In this document: positions 54,533 through 64,000 of the stretch, piece by piece
Position numbering within the stretch: position 1 is the first letter of the stretch
Layout of the letters: each line of letters begins with the position of its first letter
NCBI GenBank assembly: GCA_963727495.1
Contig: CAVSGQ010000008.1
Coordinates: 1 to 64,000, forward strand
Direction: 5' to 3'
Source of the DNA: Actinophytocola sp963727495
GTDB taxonomy: Bacteria > Actinomycetota > Actinomycetes > Mycobacteriales > Pseudonocardiaceae
Length of the DNA: 64,000 nt
Position numbers and translations under genes: made by a program
Notes under the pieces: generated by a model
The model's input: the letters and a program-made list of their open reading frames with translations, nothing else
What the model was told of the DNA's origin: nothing
Database searches by the model: none

Positions 54533-54824
54533 CAGTCAGCTCATTTCAGCCGTACACCTTCTCGCAGAGTAAGGCCGCGAACAGAATCCGGAATCTCGGA
54601 GAATGCGACGGCCGCAAGAACTCCGGCGAGCGCCCGAAACCGCATTTCCGGAGTAGCGAAGTCATTTCCGATCTTGCTCGAGCACGCCCGGAGAGCGCAC
54701 CGCACACACGGAGTAGGCGAGGTCAACCCCGCTGTTGCAGGCTGGTTTCCGTCAGCTGGGCGGGCCGTGTCACAACCCGTGTGGCGTTCGTCTTGATTTC
54801 TTGTCTGGCCGTGAGGCGGTGAAC
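54533..54824. promoter_or_regulatory. Divergent SARP/PKSE promoter region with repeated elements
   Basis: This spacer contains a 10-bp palindrome TGCTCGAGCA (54675-54684), CATTTCCG twice with a 20-base spacing (54643 and 54663), and a related pair CGGAGTAGCGAAGTC (54649-54663) and CGGAGTAGGCGAGGTC (54709-54724). SARP proteins bind TCGAG-like heptamers in repeated arrangement, so this is the expected control point for the PKS. No small gene is evident. Confidence 0.5.
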
Positions 54825-57800
54825 GTGAGCAACGAGCGGATCGCCATTGTTGGCATTGGGCTGCGCTATCCGGATGCCACATCCCCGGAGCAACTCTGGG
54901 AGAACGTGCTGGCCGGGCGGCGGGCGTTCCGGCGGTTACCGGACGAGCGGATGAACCAGGCCGACTACTGGTCGCCCGACCCGCACGCCCCGGACCGGTT
55001 CTACTCGACCAGGGCCGCGGTGCTGCGTGACTTCGAGTTCGACCGGGTGAAGTACAAGATCGCCGGCAGCACCTACCGGTCCACCGACCTCACGCACTGG
55101 CTCGCCCTGGACGTCGCGGCGACCGCGCTCGCGGACGCCGGCTTCCCGTTCGCGGACGGCCTGCCGCGCAAGGCGACCGGCGTGGTGCTGGGCAACAGCC
55201 TGACCGGCGAGTTCTCCCGGGCCAACATCATGCGGCTGCGCTGGCCGTACGTGCGGCGCACGGTGGCCGCGGCGCTGGCCGCGAAGGGCTGGTCGGAGGA
55301 GGAGACCGGCGCGTTCCTGCGTGACCTGGAGCCGCAGTACAAGGCGCCGTTCCCGGCCATCGACGAGGACACCCTCGCGGGCGGGCTGGCCAACACGATC
55401 GCCGGCCGCATCTGCAACTACTTCGACCTGGCCGGCGGCGGCTTCACCGTCGACGGCGCGTGCTCGTCCTCGCTGCTGTCGATCGCGACCGCCGCGAAGG
55501 CGCTCGTCGACGGCGACCTCGACGTGGCGCTGGCCGGCGGCGTCGACCTGTCGATCGACCCGTTCGAGGTGATCGGCTTCGCCAAGACCGGGGCGCTGGC
55601 CACCGGCGAGATGAAGGTCTACGACAAGGACTCCAACGGCTTCTGGCCCGGCGAGGGCTGCGGCATGGTCGTGCTGATGCGCGAGAGCGAGGCCCTCGCG
55701 CGCGGCCTGCGCATCTACGCGTCGATCACCGGCTGGGGCATCTCCTCGGACGGCAAGGGCGGCATCACCCGCCCGGAGGCGGCCGGCCACCAGCTGGCGC
55801 TGACCCGCGCCTACGGCCGGGCCGGCTACGGCGTGGAGTCCGTGTCCTACTTCGAGGGCCACGGCACCGGCACCGCCGTCGGCGACGCCACCGAGATCGA
55901 GGCGCTCTCCGGCGCCCGCCGCGAGGCCGACCCGACCGCGGCGCCCGCCGCCCTCGGCACCGTCAAGGGCAACTTCGGCCACACCAAGGCCGCGGCCGGC
56001 ATCGCCGGGCTGATCAAGGCCACCCTCGCGGTGCACCACCAGGTGATCCCGCCGGGCACCGGCCACTTCGACCCGCACCCCAAGCTGACCGGGCCGGACG
56101 CGGCGTTGTTCGTGCCGGGCGAGGCCGCGCTGTGGCCGTCGGACACCCCGGTGCGGGCCGGCGTGTCCGCGATGGGCTTCGGCGGCATCAACTCGCACAT
56201 CGCGCTCGAGGAGGCACCGGGCCGGGAGCGGCGCACCGAGCTGTGCCGGCACACCCGGTCGCTGGTCGCCGGCCGGCAGGACAACGACCTGCTGCTGGTC
56301 GACGCGCAGAGCGCCGGGGAGCTGCGGGACCGCGTGCGCCGGCTGGCCGGGCTGGCCGCGAAGCTCGCGTTCGCCGAGCTCACCGACCTGGCCGGCACGC
56401 TGGCCGTGTCCCGCACCGGCGGGCCGTACCGGGCCGCGGTCGTGGCCGCGAACCCGGCCGACGCCGCCCGCAAGCTGACCCGGATCGCCGACGAGCTCGC
56501 CGGGGGCGGCACGACGCTGATCGCGCCCGCCGACGGGGTGTACCTCGACCACCGCACGACCGCTCCGCGCATCGCCTATCTGTTCCCGGGCCAGGGGTCG
56601 GGCCGCGACGCCGTCGGCGCGATCCGCCGCCGGTTCCACGCGGCGGAGAACATCTTCGCCAACGACGCGGTGCCCACCGGCGGCGACCACGTCGCGACCG
56701 AGGTGGCCCAGCCGCGCATCGTCGCCGGCTCGGTCGCCGGCCTGCGCGTGCTGCACACCCTCGGCATCGACGCGGACATCGCGGTCGGGCACAGCCTCGG
56801 CGAGCTGACCGCGCTGTCCTGGGCCGGCGCCCTCGGCGGGACCGACCTGCTGCGGCTGGCCGCGGTCCGCGGCCAGGTGATGGCCCGGGCGAGCGAGGCG
56901 GGCGGCGCGATGGCCGGCCTGTCCGCCGACCCGGCCACGGTCGAGGCGCTGGTGGACGGGCGCGACGTGGTGATCGCCGGGTACAACGGCCCGGCGCAGA
57001 CGGTGATCGCCGGGCCGGCCACGGACGTCGACGCGGTGTGCGCCGACGCCCGGTCCCGCGGGCTGACCGCGACCCGGCTCAACGTCTCGCACGCCTTCCA
57101 CTCGCCGCTGGTCCGGCCGGCCGCGGACGCGATGGCGCAGCGGCTGGCCGAGTTCGAGTTCGGCACGCCGCACCGCCCGGTCGTCTCCACCGTCACCGGC
57201 GCGCCCCTGGAGGCCGGCGCCGACCTGCGGGCGCTGCTGGTCGAGCAGATCGTGCGGCCGGTGCGCTTCGCCCAGGCCGCGGCGACCGCGGCGGCGGACG
57301 CCGACCTGGTCCTCGAGGTCGGCCCGGGCCGCGTGCTGTCCGGCCTGGTGTCCCAGGCCGCGCCGGAGAAGCTGGTGCTGGCGCTGGACACCGACTCGGC
57401 GTCGCTGGCGCCGCTGCTCGGCGCGGTCGGCGCGGCGTTCGCGCTGGGCGCCGACGTGGACCCGACGGCGCTGTTCGCCGAGCGGGTGGTGCGGCCGATC
57501 GCGGAGGACGCCGAGTTCACATTCCTGTCCAGCCCCTGCGAGACCGCGCCGGACATCGCCGCGGGCCTGGCCGTGGACGCCGAGCCCCAGGCCGGCGCGG
57601 CGCCCGAGGGCGAGCAGTCCGGCCGGTCCGGCGACGGCGCCACGGCGACCCTGGACGTGCTGCGCCGGCTCGCCGCGGACCGCGTCGAGCTGCCGCTGGA
57701 GACCGTCACCGCGCAGACCCACCCGCTCGACGACCTGCACCTGAGCTCGATCACCGTGGGGCAGATCGTCAACGAGGCCACCCGCGAGCTGGGCCGGCCC

Positions 57801-60664
57801 GCGCTGGCCGCGACCGCCAACTTCGCCACCGTGACCCTCGGCGAGCTGGCGGACATGATCGACCAGCTCGAGGAGACCGCGCAGGACGGCGCCGCCGGCC
57901 CGAACGAGGTGCCCGGCTACGCGCCGTGGGTCCGCCCGTTCTCCGTCGACCTCGTGCCCGCGCCGCGGTCGAGCCTCGCCATCGGCACCGGCTCGCCGGG
58001 CGGCTGGCAGCTGGTCGCGCCGGCCGGGCACCCGCTGGCCGAGCGGCTGCGCGCGGCGCTGGTGGACGCGGCCGTGGGCAACGGCGTGCTGCTGTGCCTG
58101 CCGGCCAGCGGCGAGCCGCACGTGGAGCTGTTCCTGCAGGCCGCCCGCCAGGCGATCGAGGCGAGCCCGGGCACCCGGTTCGTCGTGGTCCAGCAGGACC
58201 TCGGCGCCTCGGGCCTGGCCCGCACGCTGCACCTCGAGCACCCGTCGATCCCGACCACGGTGATCGGGCTGGCCGACGCCGCGCCGCACACCCCCGGCGA
58301 GGTCGAGGCCGCGGTCGGCCGGGTGGTCGGCGACGTCGCCGCCACCTCCGGCTTCAGCGAGGTCCGCTACGACGCCGACGGCACCCGGACCGTGCCGGTG
58401 CTCCGGGCCCTGCCCGACGCCCCGGCGCCCGGCGCGAGCCCGCTCACCGCGGGCGACGTGCTGCTGGTGACCGGCGGCGCGAAGGGCATCACCGCGGAGT
58501 GCGCGCTGGCCATGGCGGCCGACTCCGGGGCGAAGCTGGCCCTGCTGGGCCGGGCCGACCCGGCCGCCGACGAGGAGGTCTCCACCAACATCGCCCGCAT
58601 GGCCGACGCCGGCATCGACGTGCGCTACGAGCGCGCCGACGTCACCTCCGCCGAGCAGGTGCGGGCCGGCCGTCGAGCGCATCGAGTCCGACCTCGGCCA
58701 GGTCACCGCCGTGCTGCACGGCGCGGGCCGCAACGAGCCGGGCGCCCTGGCGAGCCTGACCGCCGAGGAGGTCCGGCGGACGCTGGCGCCGAAGATCGAC
58801 GGCCTGCGGGCGGTGCTCGCGGCGGTCGACGAGGACCGGATCAAGCTGCTGGTCACGTTCGGCAGCATCATCGGCCGGGCGGGCCTGCGCGGCGAGGCGC
58901 ACTACTCGACCGCGAACGACTGGATGACCGAGCTGACCGTCGACTTCGGACGCCGGCACCCGGGGGCCCGGGCGCTCGCGCTGGAGTGGTCGGTGTGGTC
59001 CGGCGCCGGCATGGGCGAGAAGCTCGGTGTGGTCGAGGCCCTGATGCGCGAGGGCATCACGCCGATCTCGCTGGACAACGGGCTCGCGGTGCTGCGCCGG
59101 GTGCTGGCCGACCCCTCGGCCGGGCCGGTGCTGGTGGTCAGCGGCCGGGCGGCCGGCCTGCCGACCCTCACGCTGGACCGCGAGGAGCTGCCGCTGACCC
59201 GGTTCATCGACCGGATCCAGGTGCACTACCCGGGCGTCGAGCTGATCACCGAGGCGGACCTGACCTCGGGCAGCGACCCGTACCTGGCCGACCACCTGCT
59301 GGAGGGCGACCTGCTGTTCCCGGCGGTGATCGGCATGGAGGCGATGACCCAGGTGGCCACCGCGCTCACCGGCCACGCCGCGGCGCCGCTGCTCGAGGAT
59401 GTGGAGTTCCTGCGCCCGATCGTGGTGCGGCCCGGCGGCTCGACCACCGTCCGGCTGGTCGCGCTGTCCCGGGACGTGGAGACGGTCTCGGTCGCCATCC
59501 GCAGCGAGGAGACCGGGTTCGGCACCGACCACTTCCGCGCGCAGCTGCGCTTCCCGCGCCCGGAGCCGCCCGCCACGACCGACCACGCCGCCGGCCGCAC
59601 CGTCGACTCCGGACTGCCGGCCGTGCCGGTGGACCCGGTGGCCGAGCTGTACGGCGGAGTCCTGTTCCAGGGCAAGCGGTTCCAGCGGCTGCTGGCCTAC
59701 CGCAAGGCGAGCGCCCGGCACGCGGTCGCGGAGCTGTCCACCACCACGCCGGCGCCGTGGTTCGCCGCGTTCCTCTCCCAGGAGCGCGTGCTCGCCGACC
59801 CCGGCACCCGGGACGCGGTGATGCACTCCATCCAGTGCTGCGTGCCCGACGCGACGCTGCTGCCGCAGGGCATCGAGAAGCTCTACCTCGCGAACCCCGC
59901 CGACCAGGACACCGAGTTCGTCGTGATGGACGCCCGGGAACGGCTGCAGGACGGCGACACCTACGTCTACGACGTCGACGTGCTGACCCCGGACGGGACC
60001 CTGGTGGAGCGCTGGGAGGGCCTGTCGCTGCGGGCGGTGCGCAAGAAGGGCGGCGCGGGCCCGTGGGTGCCCTCGCTGCTCGGGTCCTACCTGGAGCGCG
60101 GCGCGGAGAAGGTCCTCGGCGGGACGCGCACCGTCGTGGTGGAGCCGAACCCGGCGACCGGCCTGGTCGAGGCGGCCGACCGGCGGGCGCAGACCGAGCT
60201 GGCGGCGAGCCGGGCGCTCGGCCGCCGGGCCGGCGTGCGGTACCGGCCGGACGGGCGGCCGGAGGTCGACGGCGGCGCGGTGTCCGCGTCCCACGGCGCC
60301 GGCCTGACGCTGGTCGTCACCGGGGCCGGCCGGCTCGCGCTGCGACGTCGAGGTCGCCGCCGAGCGCGACGCGGCGGACTGGACGACCCTGCTCGGCGAG
60401 CAGCAGCTCGCCGTGCGCGACCTGGTGGCCGCGGAGACCGGCGAGACCGCGTCGGTCGCCGCCACCCGGGTGTGGAGCGCGCTGGAGTGCCTGCGCAAGG
60501 CCGGGCGTGACCGCGAACGCGCTGACCCTCGACCGGATCGAGCCGGAGGGCTGGGTGGTGCTCTCCGACGGGCGAGGCGCGCATCGCCACCTGGGTGACC
60601 ACGGTCAACGACGTGCCCGACGCAGGTGGTCTTCGCCGTGCTGTCGGGAGAGGAGAACAACTGA
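54825..60664 (+). CDS. pksE: Enediyne polyketide synthase PKSE, frameshifted
   Basis: Iterative type I PKS of about 1945 residues that makes the linear polyene precursor of enediynes. Domains: KS (1-465; C213 in DGACSSSLLS, H346 in EGHGTGT, H386 in FGHTK), AT (about 585-890; S657 in GHSLGE), ACP (about 940-1000; serine of LHLSSITV, probably S975), KR (about 1205-1415; VTGGAKG, later HYSTAND), DH (about 1470-1760; DHLLEGDLLFP), and a C-terminal phosphopantetheinyl transferase (about 1770-1945). Five frame changes of the same sign, near 58,668, 60,343, 60,508, 60,577 and 60,625, interrupt it. Removing one base at each, or restoring two at the last, rebuilds the family sequence, including RLACDVEVAAERD and WSALECLRKAGVTANALTLD. 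GTG 54825 has GAGGCGG upstream. It is followed by the thioesterase one base later. Confidence 0.93.
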
Positions 60665-60665
60665 C

Positions 60666-61121
60666 ATGGCCGGGTACTACGAGATCCGCCACACCGTGGG
60701 GTTCGAGGAGACCAACCTCGTCGGCAACGTCTACTACGTCAACTACCTGCGCTGGCAGGGACGGTGCCGGGAGATGTTCCTCAAGGAGAAGGCGCCCGAG
60801 GTGCTGGTCGAGCTGCAGCAGGACCTGAAGCTGTTCACGCTCAAGGTGGAGTGCGAGTTCTTCGCCGAGATCACCGCCTTCGACGAGCTGTCGGTCCGCA
60901 TGCGGCTGGAGGAGCTGACCCAGACGCAGATCCAGTTCAGCTTCGACTACGTGCGGGTCGCCGACGGGGCCGAGAACCTGGTGGCCCGGGGCCGGCAGCG
61001 GATCGCGTGCATGCGCGGGCCGAACACCGACACCGTGCCGGCCCGGGTGCCCGCGGCGCTGCGCTCGGCGCTCGTGCCGTACACCGGGCGGCCCGAGGTG
61101 CTGGCGGTGAACACGCCGTGA
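60666..61121 (+). CDS. Enediyne thioesterase (TEBC, E10-type)
   Basis: A 151-residue single-domain hot-dog thioesterase that releases the polyene from PKSE. The family signature is FEETNLVGNVYYVNYLRW, with the continuing CREMFLKEKAPEVL and the core TLKVECEFFAEITAFDELSV. It is typical in length and intact. The ATG lies one base after the PKSE stop. Its own stop overlaps the flavin reductase start (GTGA), so PKS, thioesterase and reductase are co-expressed. It anchors the enediyne assignment. Confidence 0.95.
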   Translation: MAGYYEIRHTVGFEETNLVGNVYYVNYLRWQGRCREMFLKEKAPEVLVELQQDLKLFTLKVECEFFAEITAFDELSVRMRLEELTQTQIQFSFDYVRVADGAENLVARGRQRIACMRGPNTDTVPARVPAALRSALVPYTGRPEVLAVNTP

Positions 61122-61696
61122 CCGGCGGGCGGCCCCCGATCACCGGCACTGCCTCCGGCAACCAGGTGGCCGTCCTGCCCACCGGACAGGAGAAGGAGAC
61201 CGCCGGCCGGGCCCTGCGGGACGTGATGGCCCAGTTCGCCACCGGGATCACGGTGCTGACCGCGCGTGGCGAGCACGCCCACGGGATGACCGCGAACGCG
61301 TTCACGTCGGTGTCGCTGGACCCGCCGATGGTGCTGTGCTGCGTGGCCCGCACGGCCCGGATGCACGACGCGATCCTGGACGCGCGCAACTTCGGGGTGT
61401 CCGTGCTGAGCACCGAGCAGGAGCACGTGGCGCGCTACTTCGCCAGCCGCGGCCGGGACCCGGGCATGGCACAGTTCGAGCGGGTGGACTGGTTCCCGGG
61501 GCGGCACACCGGCGTGCCGTTGCTGGTCGGGTCGCTGGCCTGGCTGGAGTGCGAGCTCGCCGAGGTCTACGAGGGCGGTGACCACTCGATCTTCCTCGGC
61601 ACCGTGCTCAGCGCGAGCCGCGGCGGCGGGCAGGCCCTGCTGTTCGTCGGCGGCGGCTTCCACCACCACGGCCGGCCGGCGGCGCGCAGTGCCTAG
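61118..61696 (+). CDS. Flavin reductase (E6-type)
   Basis: A 192-residue NAD(P)H:flavin oxidoreductase of the HpaC-like split-barrel fold. Signature stretches: VMAQFATGITVLTARGEHAH, MTANAFTSVSLDPPMVLCCV and FGVSVLSTEQEHVARYFASR, ending VGGGFHHHG. It supplies reduced flavin to two-component oxygenases. In enediyne clusters this gene (E6) serves a pathway monooxygenase. Here the StyA-like enzyme at 16360 is the only visible FADH2-dependent partner. GTG 61118 overlaps the thioesterase stop. Confidence 0.9.
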   Translation: MTGGRPPITGTASGNQVAVLPTGQEKETAGRALRDVMAQFATGITVLTARGEHAHGMTANAFTSVSLDPPMVLCCVARTARMHDAILDARNFGVSVLSTEQEHVARYFASRGRDPGMAQFERVDWFPGRHTGVPLLVGSLAWLECELAEVYEGGDHSIFLGTVLSASRGGGQALLFVGGGFHHHGRPAARSA

Positions 61697-61730
61697 CAGC
61701 CCCTCGCCCGCCCCTCCCGACCCGAGCCCC

Positions 61731-62075
61731 CACATCGCCGACCCGACCCACCACGCGGTCGACCCGACCCACCACATCGTCGACCCGACCCGCCACATCG
61801 TCGAGTCGACCCACCACATCGTCGAACCGACCCGTCACGCGGCCGAGCCGACCCGTCACGCGGCCGAGCCGACGGTGGGCATCGCCGACCGCGCTACCCG
61901 GCCCGACACCGGCGGGTCGGCTCGGCGACGTGAGAGGTCGACTCGGCGACGTGAGAGGTCGGCTCGACCGCGTGAGGGGTCGACTCGCCTGCGTGAAAGG
62001 TCGGCTCGACCGCGTGAGAGGTCGGCTCGACCGCGTGAGGGGTCGAGTCGCCTGCGTGGCGGGTCGGGTGGGCGA
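61731..62075. repeat. Inverted arrays of the 21-bp repeat (locus 3)
   Basis: A left array of about seven 21-bp units (GACCCACCACATCGTCGACC type) spans about 61,738-61,880. A right array of about seven to eight units in the opposite sense (GGTCGGCTCGACCGCGTGAG type) spans about 61,912-62,070. The arms can fold into one long imperfect stem. It follows the flavin reductase gene and precedes the epimerase gene, which runs in the same direction. This is the largest of the three loci with this element. Confidence 0.85.
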
Positions 62076-62116
62076 GGTACGGGGTCGGGTCGGGGGCGTG
62101 ACCGCGAGGAGGTCGC

Positions 62117-63163
62117 ATGCTGGTGTGCGTGACCGGGGGCACCGGGTTCGTCGGTGCCCACTCGGTGGCCGAGATCGTCCGGCGCGGCCACCGCGTCCGG
62201 CTTCTCGTGCGCGACAAGTCCACTGTGGACCCAGCGCTGGCGCCGCTCGGCGTGCCGGCCGGGGCGGTCGAAGTGGTCACCGGTGACGTGCTCGACGAGG
62301 CGGGCGTGGCCCGGGCGGTGCGCGGCGCGGACGCCGTGCTGCACGCGGCCTCGGTCTACTCGTTCGACCCGCGGCGGCGCGCGGAGGTGCTGCGCACCAA
62401 CGAGATCGGCACCGAGGTCGTGCTCGCGCAGGCGCGCCGGGCCAGGGTGGCGCGGACCGTGCACGTGTCCAGCGTGGCGGCACTGTTCGCCTCGCCGCTG
62501 CGCCCGGGGCGCCGGCCGCTGGAGCCCGCCTCTCCGGTCGGCCGGTCCCGCCAGCCCTACCTCGCCGGCAAGGCCGCCGCCGAGCGCGTCGCACGCCGCC
62601 ACCAGGCCGGCGGCGCGCCGGTGGCGATCAGCTACCCGCCGGCCCTGCTCGGACCGCACGACCCCAAGCTCGGCGACCAGGCCGGCCGGCTGCGCGACGT
62701 GCTGCGCGGGCTGACGCCGGTCTGGCCGCTGGGCGGGTTCCCGCTCGGCGACGTCCGCGACACCGCGGCCGTGCACGCCCGGTTGCTCACCGGCGCCGGG
62801 CCGGACCGCGCGTTCGGGCCGGGCCGCTACCTGAGCACCCGGCGGTACCTGCGGGCGCTGCGCGAGGTCACCGGGCGCGCGCTGCCGGCGGTGCACCTGC
62901 CGGCCCGCGCGATGCTGCCGGTCGGCGCGCTCGCCGGGCTGGTGCAGCGGGTGTGGCCGTGGCACGTCCCGGCCGAGTACGGCGCGATCTACACCTGCGC
63001 CTGCGCCGCCCGGGTGAGCGACTCCGCGCCCACCGCCGGGCTGTCCCCGCGCCCGCTCACCGAGACCTTCGCCGACACCGTCGCCTGGCTGTACCGGGCG
63101 GGGCACATCAGCGAGCGCGCCGCCGGCGCGGCGGCGCGCGCACAACTCGAAGTTCCACTGTAG
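62117..63163 (+). CDS. NAD-dependent epimerase/dehydratase-family protein
   Basis: A 348-residue extended short-chain dehydrogenase/reductase. The nucleotide motif is VCVTGGTGFVGAHSVAEIVR, and the catalytic pair is in YLAGKAAAERVARR (YxxxK), with the serine in VHVSSVAALF. It resembles dihydroflavonol-4-reductase or 3-beta-HSD-like enzymes rather than sugar epimerases. A tailoring function for the enediyne product is possible but it is separated from the cluster by the repeat locus. Followed by the DinB-like gene after 16 bases. Confidence 0.85.
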   Translation: MLVCVTGGTGFVGAHSVAEIVRRGHRVRLLVRDKSTVDPALAPLGVPAGAVEVVTGDVLDEAGVARAVRGADAVLHAASVYSFDPRRRAEVLRTNEIGTEVVLAQARRARVARTVHVSSVAALFASPLRPGRRPLEPASPVGRSRQPYLAGKAAAERVARRHQAGGAPVAISYPPALLGPHDPKLGDQAGRLRDVLRGLTPVWPLGGFPLGDVRDTAAVHARLLTGAGPDRAFGPGRYLSTRRYLRALREVTGRALPAVHLPARAMLPVGALAGLVQRVWPWHVPAEYGAIYTCACAARVSDSAPTAGLSPRPLTETFADTVAWLYRAGHISERAAGAAARAQLEVPL

Positions 63164-63179
63164 ACACAGGGGGTCGGGC

Positions 63180-63896
63180 ATGGACACGCTGCACGAGATC
63201 GGCCGGCCGACGCTGCGCGGCACCAGGTCACCCAGCCACGAGTCGTACCGCCAGGTGCGGCGCAACGTGCTCGACGTCCTCTCCGCGGCGCGCGACGAGG
63301 AGGACCCGGCGGTGCCGGCGTGTCCGGGATGGACGGTGCGGGACCTGCTCGCCCACCTGACCGGCTCGGCGGCGCTGGCCATCGGGCGGATGTCCGGCTG
63401 GCCCGCGACGCACCCGTCCTCGTCGGCGGGCATGGGCGTGGCCGAGCTGCTCGAGGCGTGGGAACGGCTCGGCGCCGAGGTCGAGCTGCTGCTGTCCGAG
63501 AGCAGCGGGCGGGCCGGCAACCTGCTGGTCACCGACGCGTTCACGCACGAGCTGGACATCCGGTACGCGGTCGGCGCGGAGCTGCCCGGCGACCACCCCG
63601 CGTTCGCCGGCGGGTTCGAGGTGCTGGCCACCGGGTTCGCGGCCGCGGTGACCGCACACGCGCTGCCCGCCCTGCGGCTGTCCACGGGTGGTACACAGTG
63701 GACCGTCGGGGAGGGCGAGCCGGTGGCGACGGTCACCGCGCACCGCTACGACCTGTACCGCTCGCTGGCCGGCCGGCGCACCCCCGAGCAGATCACCGGC
63801 CTGGACTGGGACCGCGACTCGCACCGGTGGCTGCCGGCGTTCGCCTGGGGACCGTTCAGCCCGCCCGCGTCTCCCGTCGAGCGGCCCGCTTCCTGA
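63180..63896 (+). CDS. DinB/mycothiol-dependent maleylpyruvate-isomerase-like protein
   Basis: A 238-residue protein of the DinB-like four-helix fold. The diagnostic segment is VPACPGWTVRDLLAHLTGSA, and the later histidines in DAFTHELDIRYAVG may bind a metal. Family members use mycothiol for isomerisation or detoxification. In an enediyne neighbourhood a thiol-dependent detoxifying enzyme would be reasonable, but this protein family is also very common elsewhere in actinobacteria. Its stop overlaps the end of a convergent gene. Confidence 0.8.
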   Translation: MDTLHEIGRPTLRGTRSPSHESYRQVRRNVLDVLSAARDEEDPAVPACPGWTVRDLLAHLTGSAALAIGRMSGWPATHPSSSAGMGVAELLEAWERLGAEVELLLSESSGRAGNLLVTDAFTHELDIRYAVGAELPGDHPAFAGGFEVLATGFAAAVTAHALPALRLSTGGTQWTVGEGEPVATVTAHRYDLYRSLAGRRTPEQITGLDWDRDSHRWLPAFAWGPFSPPASPVERPAS

Positions 63897-64000
63897 CCGG
63901 TTTCTCGGGTTCCGGCTCGGGCTCGGGATCGGGCCCGGCGACGATCTCCGCCTCGAACCGCTCGGCCGAGCGGCGCACCGACTCGGTGGCGGCCGCCGTG
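63856..64000 (-). CDS. C-terminal end of an unidentified gene, truncated by the window edge
   Basis: Reading leftward from the window edge gives 47 codons without a stop, TAAATESVRRSAERFEAEIV then a Pro-Glu repeat (PDPEPEPEPEKP) and a basic tail VRKRAARRETRAG ending at 63856. Codon use is GC-rich at third positions as in real genes here. It overlaps the 3' end of the DinB-like gene by 41 bases. The basic, proline-rich tail recalls C-termini of Ku, histone-like or polysaccharide-related proteins. This is too little to decide. Confidence 0.4.
   Translation of the reverse strand, partial: TAAATESVRRSAERFEAEIVAGPDPEPEPEPEKPVRKRAARRETRAG

Noticed and set aside
54936..58871. Long minus-strand open frame over the PKS
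   Set aside because: The Gln/Arg/Val-rich sequence is the complement of PKS codons. The plus strand has unmistakable KS, AT and ACP motifs.
61608..61859. Minus-strand open frame with VVGRVDDV-type repeats at locus 3
   Set aside because: Same explanation as at locus 1: it is created by the 21-bp arrays and has no start signal or family match.

Overview
The window joins two unrelated pieces of DNA. Positions 1 to about 6,450 have moderate GC and genes typical of Chloroflexota: a bacterial alpha-2-macroglobulin with a CxEQ thioester, a secreted DNRLRE/fibronectin-like protein ending in a YLPLI-type tail, Hsp33 and a BNR-repeat protein. Every multi-domain gene there is broken by frameshifts. From about 6,580 to the end the DNA is uniformly high GC and actinobacterial. 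An LCP-family protein at the seam has no N-terminus. Both reading frames are cut at the seam, so a chimeric contig is more likely than gene transfer.

The actinobacterial part resembles a Pseudonocardiaceae genome, with Amycolatopsis as the best guess. Supporting features are a conservon (cvnABCD), many 4-bp ATGA/GTGA gene overlaps, short intergenic tandem arrays and three SARP regulators. This assignment is an inference.

Layout: 6.6-14.8 kb is ordinary chromosome (LCP fragment, SLATT membrane protein, ohrR-ohr, quinone-reductase-like MDR, Lrp regulator, EamA and MFS transporters, PAP2 phosphatase, CDF transporter). 14.9-20.6 kb holds a glycosyltransferase, a styrene-monooxygenase-like flavoenzyme and the conservon, all on the minus strand. 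21-23.4 kb holds a GNAT acetyltransferase, a LigD-type polymerase and a MOSC protein. 23.5 kb carries a 159-bp MITE-like element. 23.7-30.9 kb is a tightly coupled five-gene module: SWIM zinc finger, DUF5691, MoxR AAA+ ATPase, DUF5682 and VWA. 30.9-38.7 kb holds an ornithine cyclodeaminase-like gene, a 49-residue secreted peptide gene, an AfsR-type SARP, an HxlR-SCP2 regulator, a small gene pair and a second SARP.

38.7-61.7 kb is an enediyne biosynthetic locus. The diagnostic cassette is present: the iterative PKS (PKSE, 54,825-60,664), the hot-dog thioesterase (60,666), and the UnbU, UnbV and DUF1702 genes (47,673-52,714), plus a second DUF1702 gene, a membrane protein, a third SARP, a P450 and a flavin reductase. 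A separate minus-strand operon (44,983 down to 38,736) encodes a DUF5987 protein, a GMC oxidoreductase, two proteins I do not recognise, an FAD oxidoreductase and two AhpD-like proteins. PKSE and thioesterase would make the polyene precursor, and the UnbU/UnbV/DUF1702 proteins and oxidoreductases would act on its conversion to the core. The GT and the StyA-like enzyme at 15-17.6 kb could be tailoring enzymes. The product class (9- or 10-membered) cannot be read from this window. 62.1-64 kb returns to an NAD-dependent epimerase, a DinB/mycothiol-type protein and the end of a convergent gene.

Eight frameshifts between 40.6 and 60.6 kb all have the same sign (+1, or the equivalent -2), mostly an extra G in GGC contexts, and look like consensus errors. 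Three intergenic loci carry inverted arrays of a 21-bp repeat, the most unusual non-coding structure here. No tRNA, rRNA or CRISPR array was found.
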